Source of the DNA: JAIOQA01 sp035493675
Lineage (GTDB): Bacteria; Myxococcota_A; Polyangia; Haliangiales; Haliangiaceae
Reading direction: 5' to 3'
Assembly: GCA_035493675.1 (NCBI GenBank)
Contig: DATJIA010000193.1
Span: 1-11,265 of the forward strand
DNA: 11,265 bases
Shown here one piece after another: positions 4,758 to 11,265 of the stretch. Made by a program: the position numbers and the translations under genes. Under the pieces are notes generated by a model. That model saw only the letters and a program-made list of their open reading frames with translations, searched no databases and was not told where the DNA came from. The stretch's first letter is position 1. The number at the start of each line of letters is the position of its first letter.

Positions 4758-7724
4758 ATGGGGGTCTCGTGCGACGAAGCGCGGGCCGCCGATCTCGACG
4801 GCGCGACGACGCCCGAGATCGAGGCGCACATCGCGTCGTGCGAGGGCTGCGGGTTCCAGCGCAAGCTGCGCGCGCTCGCGAGCGACGAGACCGCGACGCC
4901 GGATCCGGCGCTCGACGCGACCGCCGCGAGCGACGGCGGCGCCGCCGGAGCTTCGTCCGCATCACTGCCGGAGGCGACGCGCGAGCGCTACCGGCTCGAC
5001 GATCAGATCGGCATCGGCGGCCTCGGCCGGGTGATGCGCGCGCGCGATCTGTTCCTCGGCCGTACGGTCGCGATCAAGGAGATGCTGCGCGGCGACGACG
5101 AGGCGCGCCGCCGCTTCGTGCGCGAGGCGCTGATCACCGCGCGCCTCCAGCACCCGGCGATCGTCCCGGTCTACGACGCCGCGCGCTGGCCCGATCGCGC
5201 GCCGTTCTTCGCGATGAAGCTCGTCGACGGCCGGCCGCTGAGCAAGGTGATCGCGGAGGCGTCGACGCTCGCGGCGCGGCTCGCGCTGGTGCCGGCGGTG
5301 CTCGCGGTCGCCGACGCGATCGCGTACGCGCACGCCGAGCGCGTGATCCATCGCGACCTCAAGCCGCTCAACGTCATGGTCGGCGCGTACGGCGAGACGA
5401 TCGTGATCGACTGGGGCCTCGCGAAGGATCTGTCGATCGACGATCGCGACGCCGCCGACGCCGGTCCGTATCGCGACGCGGCGCTCGATCGCACGACCGC
5501 CGGCACCGTGATGGGCACGCCCGCGTACATGCCGCCCGAGCAGGCGGAGGGCGCCGACGTCGACGAGCGCGCCGACGTCTACGCGCTCGGCGCGATCCTC
5601 TATCACGTGATCGCGGGCGTCGCGCCGGTCGACGGCACGACGCGCGACGAGGTGATCGATCGCGTGAAGCGCGGCGACATCACGCCGATCGCGACGCGCG
5701 AGCCCGGCGTGCCCGCGGATCTCGCCGCGATCATCGGCAAGGCGATGGCGCACGCCGCCGGCGATCGCTATCCGACCGCGCGCGAGCTCGCCGCGGATCT
5801 CCGCCGCTTCGTGTCGGGGCAGCTGGTCGCCGTGCACCGCTATTCGCTGGGCGAGCTGCTTCGCCGGTGGGCGCGCCGCCATCGCGTCGCGCTCGCGGTC
5901 GGCGCGATCGCGACCGCGGTCCTGGTCGCGTTCGGCGCCTGGAGCATCCGCCGCATCCTCGCCGAGACCCACCGCGCCGACGACGAGCGCGACCGCGCGA
6001 TCGCCAACGCGACGCGCGCCGATCACGAGCGCGATCTCGCGATCACCGCTGCGAATCACGCGATCGTCGCGCAGGCGCGCAACGTCATCGACGTCGATCC
6101 GAAGCAGGCGATCGCGCTGATCACCACGATGGATCCGCGCGGCGGATCGTGGGACGCGGCTCGCGTGATCGCCGCCGACGCGCGCTCGCGGCCGCGCGTG
6201 ATCGCGACCGCCACCCTGCGCGACGATCAGGGCGGTCCGCCGATCGAAGACCACAAGTGGATGGTCGACGCCGCGCACCAGCGCGCGTTCGTGTGGTCCT
6301 GGAACCACCTCTGGATCGTGGACCTCGCGACCGGCCAGACCCGCAGGATCGACGGACCCAACTGGATCGGTCCCATGTTCGCGTGCGCCGACGGCACGCG
6401 GCTCCTCGTGTCGAGCAGGTTCCTCGTCGGCGGCGGCACCGAAGTCGAGACGCTCGATCTCGCGACCGGCGCGCGCGAGACGCGGGTCGAGGCGCCGTGC
6501 CCCGCGGTCGGGGACGCGGACGACCCCCGTTGGCGGATCGCGTTCGACACCGGCGAAGGCGCGGTCGCCGTCGATCTCCAGACCGGCGCGACGTCCCCGC
6601 TCAGGTCGGGCGCGGACGCGATCGACGCGCTGCCCGCGGGTCAGGGCCGAGCGGTCACGCGACATCGCGACGGACGCATCGCGGTCTGGACGTTGTCCGC
6701 GCCGCGTCGGATCCTCGAAGGCGCCGACAGTACGGCGAGCTCGGGCGACGGCCGTTGGATCGTCGACGAGAGCGACACCGGGTTGCGTCGCGTCGACGCG
6801 GACGGCGGCGCGACGACGGAGACGACGGTGTGGCCGGTCGCGAAGCCGCCGGAGTCGACCGTGCGCCTCGTCCGCGACAACGGCGTCGCGCTCGACGGAT
6901 CCGTGATCGTGCGTATCGGCGACGACGTCTGGGAGTGGCGCGCCGGCGGCCGGTGGGAGCGCCTCGGCCGCGCGCCGGAGACAGGTGCGATGGGCGAGCC
7001 GTTGCTCGGCTGGACCCGCGACGGCGCGGTGTTCGCGTGGGCCGATCGCGAGATCGTCGTGTGGGATCGCAACGGCGAGCGTCGGATCGCGCCGCTGCCC
7101 GATCCCAAGATGCAGCGGCTGATCGGGGTCCGAGACGACCTCGCGCTCGCGGTCGCGATGTCGACCGTCGAGGACCGCGTGTCGTTGATCGATCTATCGA
7201 ACGGCACCGAGCGCGTCTTGCCCGGCGCATCGTGGGACCCGAGCGTCGCGTTCTCGGGCGACGGCCGCTCGCTCGTCACCGGCGACGCGCACGCCGACGG
7301 CTGGCTCGTGTGGGACCTCGCGGCCTCGCACGCGACGCCGATCCCGCGCAGCGACGCGCGCGCCGGCGGGCTCCTGCTCTCCGACGACGGAAGACGTGTC
7401 GCGCTCGGGACGCGGGGCGGGGTCCTCCTGATCCCGCTCGACGGGGGCGTGCGCCGTACGCTCGGAGTCGCCTCGGCGCGCGGCGCGTTCGACGCGCGCG
7501 GCGAGCGCATGATCACGACCAGCGACGACGGCGTGTACCTGTGGGACGTCGCTTCCGGCGAAGGACGTCGTCTGCCGATCGGTGGCCGCGACGTGCGCTT
7601 GTTCCACATCGGCGATCGCGGCGCGACGGTCGGGACCTCGCGCGGCGTGTTCCGCTTCGACGATGATCTCCCGCGCGAGCCGTGCGCGTTGCGCGCCGCG
7701 CTGGGCGCGCCGTGCCCGCCTTAG
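4758..7724 (+). CDS. Zinc-finger (anti-sigma type) Ser/Thr kinase with TM helix and WD40-like propeller
   Basis: A 988-residue protein. Residues 5-31 form a zf-HC2/ZAS motif (C5, H24, C28, C31), the zinc-binding signature of many anti-sigma factors. The Hanks-type kinase domain spans about 78-345: Gly loop IGIGGLGRV (84-92), Lys107 in VAIK, HRDLKPLN with catalytic Asp200, DWG at 218-220 in place of DFG, and PPE (259-261), so it should be active. A single TM helix lies at about 377-397, followed by two 14-residue charged repeats (406-433) and a WD40-like propeller to the end, with strands such as IAVWTL, IVVWDRNGE, WLVWDLAAS and VYLWDVASGE. The zinc finger and kinase should be cytoplasmic and the propeller periplasmic. 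The start at 4758 is preferred over ATG 4728, which overlaps the previous stop, because of rare codons and a -10 element between them. Its stop interlocks with the sigma gene's stop, so sigma control is a reasonable inference. Confidence 0.9.
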   Translation: MGVSCDEARAADLDGATTPEIEAHIASCEGCGFQRKLRALASDETATPDPALDATAASDGGAAGASSASLPEATRERYRLDDQIGIGGLGRVMRARDLFLGRTVAIKEMLRGDDEARRRFVREALITARLQHPAIVPVYDAARWPDRAPFFAMKLVDGRPLSKVIAEASTLAARLALVPAVLAVADAIAYAHAERVIHRDLKPLNVMVGAYGETIVIDWGLAKDLSIDDRDAADAGPYRDAALDRTTAGTVMGTPAYMPPEQAEGADVDERADVYALGAILYHVIAGVAPVDGTTRDEVIDRVKRGDITPIATREPGVPADLAAIIGKAMAHAAGDRYPTARELAADLRRFVSGQLVAVHRYSLGELLRRWARRHRVALAVGAIATAVLVAFGAWSIRRILAETHRADDERDRAIANATRADHERDLAITAANHAIVAQARNVIDVDPKQAIALITTMDPRGGSWDAARVIAADARSRPRVIATATLRDDQGGPPIEDHKWMVDAAHQRAFVWSWNHLWIVDLATGQTRRIDGPNWIGPMFACADGTRLLVSSRFLVGGGTEVETLDLATGARETRVEAPCPAVGDADDPRWRIAFDTGEGAVAVDLQTGATSPLRSGADAIDALPAGQGRAVTRHRDGRIAVWTLSAPRRILEGADSTASSGDGRWIVDESDTGLRRVDADGGATTETTVWPVAKPPESTVRLVRDNGVALDGSVIVRIGDDVWEWRAGGRWERLGRAPETGAMGEPLLGWTRDGAVFAWADREIVVWDRNGERRIAPLPDPKMQRLIGVRDDLALAVAMSTVEDRVSLIDLSNGTERVLPGASWDPSVAFSGDGRSLVTGDAHADGWLVWDLAASHATPIPRSDARAGGLLLSDDGRRVALGTRGGVLLIPLDGGVRRTLGVASARGAFDARGERMITTSDDGVYLWDVASGEGRRLPIGGRDVRLFHIGDRGATVGTSRGVFRFDDDLPREPCALRAALGAPCPP

Positions 7725-8206
7725 CGCGTCACGTGATCGCGCAGGCGATCGACGATCCGCGCGATCTGCGTCGACAGTGTCTTCGGCTCGACCTTGCGCC
7801 CGGTCGCCGCGACGATCTCCGCCGGCTTCAGGCCGTCGGTGAAGGTGAGGTGGATCAGCTCGCGATCATCCGGCGGCAGCGACGCGATCGCGCGCCGCAG
7901 CTGCTCGACCTGCTGCGCGCGCACGAGCTTACCGCGCGCGCTCGTCATCGACGACTTCCACATCGGCTTCTCGGCGAGCGCGGAGTCGAGCGCCGCGAAG
8001 CTCTTCTCGCGCAACGCGTGGCCGATCTTGTGGAACGCGATCGCCGCGAGCCAGCCGCGCGGGTGCTCGAGGTCGGCGGGGACGCCGGCGGCGACCACCT
8101 CCCAGACCTTGCTGCAGATGTCGTCGACCGCGCCCGCGGGTGCGCGGCGGCGCACGAAGCCGGCCAGCCACCGCTTGTAGGTCTTCATCAGCTCCGCCGC
8201 GTCCAC
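7721..8206 (-). CDS. ECF-like RNA polymerase sigma factor
   Basis: A 161-residue protein of ECF size. Residues about 5-70 form the sigma-2 part (VDDICSKVWEVV, then HPRGWLAAIAFHKIGHALRE, typical of core binding and -10 recognition). Residues about 98-159 form the sigma-4 helix-turn-helix (RRAIASLPPDDRELIHLTF, DGLKPAEIVAATG, then LSTQIARIVDRLRD) that reads the -35 box. The linker has no extra domain. The start is GTG at 8206 with TAGAAT six bases upstream; an ATG six codons later is the alternative. The gene is convergent with the zinc-finger kinase: the four bases 7721-7724 contain both stop codons. No separate anti-sigma gene is adjacent, so the kinase is the best candidate regulator, by binding, phosphorylation or both. 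Kinase-linked ECF groups are known in bacteria; I cannot place this one in a group by eye. Confidence 0.88.
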   Translation of the reverse strand: MDAAELMKTYKRWLAGFVRRRAPAGAVDDICSKVWEVVAAGVPADLEHPRGWLAAIAFHKIGHALREKSFAALDSALAEKPMWKSSMTSARGKLVRAQQVEQLRRAIASLPPDDRELIHLTFTDGLKPAEIVAATGRKVEPKTLSTQIARIVDRLRDHVTR

Positions 8207-8212
8207 GAGATC

Positions 8213-8218
8213 ATTCTA
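8213..8218 (-). promoter_or_regulatory. -10 element TAGAAT of the sigma factor gene
   Basis: On the minus strand TAGAAT ends exactly six bases before the GTG at 8206, the same arrangement as at 1106-1111. The -35 position would fall at about 8236-8241, inside motif copy B, so whatever binds that motif could also affect sigma expression. Confidence 0.5.
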
Positions 8219-8222
8219 CTTC

Positions 8223-8257
8223 TGCGCGCCTTGTGGAAATCGCCTTCGAGCTGGAAC
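8223..8257 (+). promoter_or_regulatory. Shared upstream motif, copy B
   Basis: TGCGC (8223-8227), TGTGGAAA (8232-8239), CGCC (8241-8244) and GGAAC (8253-8257) are spaced exactly as in copy A. It lies in the 75-base divergent region between the sigma gene and the exported helical protein, 24 bases before the latter's ATG. It could drive that gene, perhaps under the neighbouring sigma factor. Confidence 0.5.
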
Positions 8258-8267
8258 CAACCAGTCG

Positions 8268-8273
8268 AAGGAG
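8268..8273 (+). promoter_or_regulatory. Ribosome binding site AAGGAG
   Basis: AAGGAG stands eight bases before the ATG at 8282. It is one of only two strong Shine-Dalgarno sites seen in the window and fixes the start of the exported helical protein. Confidence 0.8.
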
Positions 8274-8281
8274 AAAACGTC

Positions 8282-9250
8282 ATGTGCAAGGTCGCTCTCG
8301 TCGCCGCCGTCCTCTTCACCGCCGCCACCGCCGCCGCCGATCCGTGGTCGAGCCGCGTCACCGGCGCCGCCGACTCGTGTCGCAGCGACGCGTCGCAGCT
8401 GCGCGCCCTCGCCGCCGACTGTCGCGCGCGCAGCGAGCCGCCGCCCGAGGGCGGCGAGTACTGCACCGGTATCCACTACAGCGAGACCACGCCCGACGGT
8501 CAGGTCCTCGAGTACGACCTCTCGCCGGATCAGGCCGAGCAGATCGCGGATCAGTTCGACGCCTACGCGCCCACGCTCGACGCCGCCGCGTCGCGCATCT
8601 CCGAGCTCGAGGACGCCGCCGCGACCACCGAGGACAAGATCCGCGAGCTCGGCTTCGACAAGGCGCGCGAGGACTACGAGGGCTGGCTCGCGCTCGCCGA
8701 GTCGTCGCGCGAGGAGCTCGCGAAGGAGTCGAAGAAGTTCCTGATCGGGCGCGCGTTCGACAGCGCGGGCGCGCTCGCCGACGGCATCGCGAGCTTGTCG
8801 CGCGGCCGCGCGCAGAAGATGGCCGATCGGCTCGCGCGCTACGGCGACGCCGGCGTCGAGCTGGGCAAGGAGCTGAAGCGCATCGCGCGCATCGCCGGGC
8901 GCCGCGAGAAGGCCGAGGCCGCGGCCGCCGCGGTCGAGGGCCTGAAGGCGCTCTACGAGCAGGCGAGCGCCGACGACGACCTCGACGCGCTCGCCAGCGC
9001 GCTCGGTGAAGCGGTCGAGCTCGAAGGCTTCGGCTTCCTCGTCGACGAGATCAAGTGGACCACCGCCGCCGCGTACGCGTACGCCGCGGGCACGATCGCG
9101 TCCGATCGCATGGATCAGCTCGCCGCGATGCAGGCGATGCAGCTGCGCGCGCTGAAGTCGCTGACGTCGCTGCTCGAGCGCCAGGTCGCGCGCATCGACG
9201 CCGAGCTCGAGCCGATCCACGGCTGCAGCTACGCGCGTCCGAGCGTCTGA
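8282..9250 (+). CDS. Exported helical/coiled-coil protein, unknown family
   Basis: A 322-residue protein with a Sec signal peptide, cleavage likely near residue 19 (ATAAA before DPW). I do not recognise the family. The mature N-terminus has Cys33, Cys47 and Cys61, and one more Cys lies near the C-terminus (Cys315, HGCSYARPS); four cysteines could form two disulfides. The body is Ala/Glu/Arg-rich and predicted helical: LDAAASRISELEDAAATTEDKI (coiled coil), an amphipathic section with EELAKESKKFL, and EAAAAAVEGLKALYEQ. The last 60 residues are Met/Leu-rich (MDQLAAMQAMQLRAL), followed by LLERQVARIDAELEPI. It should act in the periplasm or outside the cell. It is divergent from the sigma gene and carries the shared motif, so it may be a target of, or input to, the sigma/kinase pair. 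Its stop is one base from the convergent lipoprotein's stop. Confidence 0.8.
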   Translation: MCKVALVAAVLFTAATAAADPWSSRVTGAADSCRSDASQLRALAADCRARSEPPPEGGEYCTGIHYSETTPDGQVLEYDLSPDQAEQIADQFDAYAPTLDAAASRISELEDAAATTEDKIRELGFDKAREDYEGWLALAESSREELAKESKKFLIGRAFDSAGALADGIASLSRGRAQKMADRLARYGDAGVELGKELKRIARIAGRREKAEAAAAAVEGLKALYEQASADDDLDALASALGEAVELEGFGFLVDEIKWTTAAAYAYAAGTIASDRMDQLAAMQAMQLRALKSLTSLLERQVARIDAELEPIHGCSYARPSV

Positions 9251-9251
9251 T

Positions 9252-9929
9252 TCACGGCGCGAACTTGAAGCCGTCGAGCGCGCGGTAGAGATCGTCGGGG
9301 GTGAGGTCGTCGCCGGCGGCGATCGCGATCACGGCGTCGGCCTTGTCGTCTTTGTGGAGCGCGACGACCAGCAGGCGCGGGAACTTCGTCGTGAGCTCGG
9401 GCGACGGCGCCACCGACGCGAAGCCGCCCCAGTCGGCGTTGAAGTCCTGCTTGACCTTGGCGGGATCGAGCTCCTTCACGTCGGGGAGGCCGCCTTGCGC
9501 GCCGCCGAGGTTCGCGGCGATCACCGCGAGCCACATCGGGCCGCGCTGGTTCGGATCGGTGCCGTGGCAGCTCGGGTCGGCCTTGCACTTCGCAGCCTCT
9601 GCGAGCGCTTCGTCGAGCGGATCGATCCGGATCCAGACCTCGAACGCGGGCTTGTCGCTGCGCATCGCGAACGCGTACTTCCACTGCGAGTTGTCGACGG
9701 GCGCGATGCGCGTGAAGCCGGCGGGCATCGTGAAGGTCATGCCACCGCGGCGGAGGGACTCTTCGAAGGTCGGGATGCCCGGCGGCGTGGGGAACGCGGG
9801 CGCGGCGTCGATCGAGACGGGTGCGGGCGCAGGGGCGGGGGCCGGATCCTTCGCAGGAGCGGGCGCCGTCTTGTCCTTGTTCCCGCACGCGATCACGACC
9901 GCGAGCGCGAGCCACGCGAGCTGCTTCAT
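9252..9929 (-). CDS. Pro/Ala-linker lipoprotein, unknown family
   Basis: A 225-residue protein with lipoprotein signal and lipobox VIAC (Cys15), followed by a charged GNKDK segment and a Pro/Ala linker of about 25 residues that likely spans part of the envelope. The globular part (about 55-225) has strands such as GMTFTMPAGFTRIAPV and KPAFEVWIRIDPL, a CKADPSC pair (two Cys, possibly a disulfide), and a C-terminal KADAVIAIAAGDDL followed by DDLYRALDGFKF. This resembles small exported domains seen in Myxococcota, but I assign no family or function. The ATG overlaps the stop of the acetyltransferase gene (ATGA), so it is third in a translationally coupled set. A TATGCT -10-like element lies six bases upstream, inside the previous gene, so it may also have its own transcript. 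Confidence 0.8.
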   Translation of the reverse strand: MKQLAWLALAVVIACGNKDKTAPAPAKDPAPAPAPAPVSIDAAPAFPTPPGIPTFEESLRRGGMTFTMPAGFTRIAPVDNSQWKYAFAMRSDKPAFEVWIRIDPLDEALAEAAKCKADPSCHGTDPNQRGPMWLAVIAANLGGAQGGLPDVKELDPAKVKQDFNADWGGFASVAPSPELTTKFPRLLVVALHKDDKADAVIAIAAGDDLTPDDLYRALDGFKFAP

Positions 9930-10456
9930 GCGCCGAGCATAATCGGCTTCGCCAGGTAGATCGCGGTCTCGCCCGGCATGTACGCGCCGTAGTACGTGCG
10001 ATCGGCGCCGCACAGCGCGTAGCCGCAGCGCTCGTAGAAGCGCACGCCGGGCACGTTCACGCTCGACGTCTCGAGCCAGACGTGCGACGCGCCGACCGAT
10101 CGCGCGTGCGCCTCGACGCGTTCGAGCAGCGCGCGCCCGACGCCGCGCCCGCGGTGCGAGGGCGAGATGTACAGGAACCAGAGGTTCACGCGCTGGTGCC
10201 ACGGCTCGTGCTCGACGGTGGCGAAGCCGCGCACGCCGTCGTCGTCGCAGACCCAGCCCGCGCTCCACGACGCCCACGGCGCGAAGACCTCGCCGATCGA
10301 GTAGCGCTTCGTGATCGGCGCGTCGAGCGTGCGCTCGACCAGCGAGATCGCGCGCGCGGTCGTCACGACCTCGAAGACGACCTCGGTCTGGAAGCTGGTG
10401 TCGATCTGCTCGACCGCGGCGCGGTCACGTTTGCGGTCGAGCTCGCGGATCGTCAC
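9926..10456 (-). CDS. GNAT N-acetyltransferase, streptothricin-acetyltransferase-like
   Basis: A 176-residue cytoplasmic acetyltransferase of GNAT type. The acetyl-CoA binding motif is SPSHRGRGVGRALLE (99-112; R102, G103, G105 and G107 fit the R/Q-x-x-G-x-G/A loop). The later signature LETSSVNVPGVRFYERCGY (128-146), followed by an acidic/aromatic tail with GETAIYLAKP, is very like streptothricin acetyltransferases, which read LET, NVP, FY or LY, CGF and ETAMYW at the same places. The substrate is not proven; these enzymes acetylate streptothricin or other amine substrates. The GTG start overlaps the stop of the upstream phosphatase gene (GTGA) and the stop overlaps the downstream ATG, so translation is coupled on both sides. 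An antibiotic self-protection or resistance role is possible but unproven. Confidence 0.85.
   Translation of the reverse strand: MTIRELDRKRDRAAVEQIDTSFQTEVVFEVVTTARAISLVERTLDAPITKRYSIGEVFAPWASWSAGWVCDDDGVRGFATVEHEPWHQRVNLWFLYISPSHRGRGVGRALLERVEAHARSVGASHVWLETSSVNVPGVRFYERCGYALCGADRTYYGAYMPGETAIYLAKPIMLGA
9936..9941 (-). promoter_or_regulatory. Possible -10 element TATGCT inside the acetyltransferase gene
   Basis: On the minus strand TATGCT ends six bases before the ATG at 9929. It lies over the last codons of the acetyltransferase, which use ATT and GCA, both uncommon here, as if the DNA were constrained. Translational coupling alone could explain expression, so this is weak. Confidence 0.25.
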
Positions 10457-11265
10457 GGCCAGTGGATCTTCCCATACTCCGTGAAGCCGACGCAGTGGTG
10501 CTGGCCGATCGGCTCGTCGACCTCGGCCGCGAACTCGGGCAGGTGGATGTAGATGCGATCGGGCGCGACGCCCGCGCGGCTGTACGCCGCGATGTCGGTC
10601 GCGCGGTTGCCGATCGCGAAGGCGACCGGCACGTGCAGCGCGGCGAGCGCGTCCGCCTTGTACGCGATCGTCTTCTCGCCCGATCCGAGCGAGGTCGTCG
10701 GCGCGAGGCGCAGCGGTCCGCGCGGGAAGCCGTGGCGCGTCAGCCAATCGCGCGTGACGTTGGTGAACTGATCGCCGCGGCCCGTCACGTAGACGACCTG
10801 CATCCCGCTCGCCGCGAGCGCCTCGGGCGCGCCGGGCTGGTTGTCGATGTCCTCGCCGAGCACGACGGTCGCGACCATCGCGTGCTCCGACTTGGTCAGC
10901 GTGCCGTCGACGTCGGTGACCAGCACGCGCGTGCCCGCGGGCGCGACGTACGCGAGGAAGCGCACGCCGGTGCCGTCGCCGGGGACGCCCGCGTAGAGAT
11001 CGTGCATGCCGACCGGCACGCGCTGCGCGTCGGCGAGCGTCATCGCGAAGCGGCCGTGCTCGTCGGTGCGCGTGGTGCCGAGCGCGCGCCAGCCGTGATC
11101 GCCGCAGGCGTACACGACGACGTCCTCGTCCTCGAGATCGGCGTCGGTCGCGCCGTAGGCGAGCTTGCCGCCGAGCGTCTGCGTCGCGTCGCTGTCGGAC
11201 GCGATCAGATCGACGCCGCGATGCCGCGAGCTGCCGAGCATCGACGTGATCGCGCTGCCGCCGTG
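10453..11265 (-). CDS. Lipin/LNS2-type HAD phosphatase, 5' end beyond the window
   Basis: The frame is open to the right edge, so the N-terminus may lie outside; the first internal ATG is at 11241. The 271 visible residues begin with a beta-sandwich-like region (GGKLAYG, LEDEDVVVYA, then DEHGRFAMTL) before the HAD domain. HAD motifs are complete: DVDGTLT, with the nucleophile Asp at 10912-10914 and the acid/base Asp at 10906-10908; VTGRGDQ (motif II); an EKTIAYK lysine (motif III); and IGNRATDIAAYSRAGV followed by RIYIH (motif IV). The GNRxTD...Y...GV signature is that of LNS2/lipin (Ned1/Smp2) domains, whose eukaryotic members dephosphorylate phosphatidate to diacylglycerol. A lipid-phosphate phosphatase role is likely but the substrate is not shown. 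It heads the coupled set with the acetyltransferase; its stop overlaps the next start by four bases. Confidence 0.85.
   Translation of the reverse strand, partial: HGGSAITSMLGSSRHRGVDLIASDSDATQTLGGKLAYGATDADLEDEDVVVYACGDHGWRALGTTRTDEHGRFAMTLADAQRVPVGMHDLYAGVPGDGTGVRFLAYVAPAGTRVLVTDVDGTLTKSEHAMVATVVLGEDIDNQPGAPEALAASGMQVVYVTGRGDQFTNVTRDWLTRHGFPRGPLRLAPTTSLGSGEKTIAYKADALAALHVPVAFAIGNRATDIAAYSRAGVAPDRIYIHLPEFAAEVDEPIGQHHCVGFTEYGKIHWP

Noticed and set aside
4962..6665. Long open frame on the minus strand opposite the kinase
   Set aside because: It is a GC-rich shadow with Arg/Asp/Ala-rich composition and no domain. The kinase motifs on the plus strand are unmistakable.
8253..8281. ECF-type promoter GGAACC with CGTC before 8282
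   Set aside because: The gap is 19 bases, longer than the usual 15-17, and the -10 would abut the ATG although a ribosome binding site is present just upstream. Copy A has no matching CGTC.

Overview
The window (about 70% GC by eye) looks like a chromosomal segment from a Myxococcota bacterium, possibly Kofleriaceae or a related Polyangia/Haliangia lineage. The reasons are the very high GC, a lipoprotein with an AgmX/PglI-type C-terminal domain, a membrane Ser/Thr kinase with a beta-propeller, an FG-GAP/VCBS repeat protein and many lipoproteins with short Cys-ended signal peptides. The lineage is inference; there is no rRNA or other marker gene here.

Layout. 2-1108 (+) is the 3' end of a secreted VCBS/FG-GAP repeat protein. 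1118-2044 (+) is a lipoprotein joining a FecR-like region, a Gly-rich linker and an AgmX/PglI domain. 2160-3332 (+) is a von Willebrand A lipoprotein with its own promoter and two upstream palindromes. 3346-4176 (-), convergent with it, is a lipoprotein with an expansin/RlpA-like double-psi beta-barrel and two Cys-rich repeats. 4336-4731 (+) is a small membrane protein, followed by 4758-7724 (+), a 988-residue zinc-finger/Ser-Thr kinase/TM/WD40-like propeller protein. 7721-8206 (-) is an ECF-like sigma factor whose stop codon interlocks with that of the kinase. 8282-9250 (+), divergent from the sigma gene, is an exported helical/coiled-coil protein. 9252-11265 (-) is a tight three-gene set with 4-base start/stop overlaps: a lipin-type (LNS2) HAD phosphatase that runs off the window, a GNAT acetyltransferase resembling streptothricin acetyltransferases, and a Pro/Ala-rich lipoprotein.

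How it may work together. The centre (4292-9250) is the most interesting part. An ECF-like sigma factor lies next to a kinase with an N-terminal anti-sigma-type zinc finger (C5, H24, C28, C31), a single TM helix and a C-terminal propeller that should lie outside the membrane. The genes at 4336 and 8282 share an upstream sequence with fixed spacing (TGCGC, TGTGGAAA, CGCC, GGAAC). This suggests a one-protein signalling device controlling the sigma factor, with the two flanking genes as candidate targets. Separately, several genes have a TAnnnT -10-like hexamer 6-7 bases before the start codon, as expected for leaderless transcripts. No mobile elements, CRISPR arrays, tRNAs or rRNAs were seen, and no gap between genes exceeds 300 bases.
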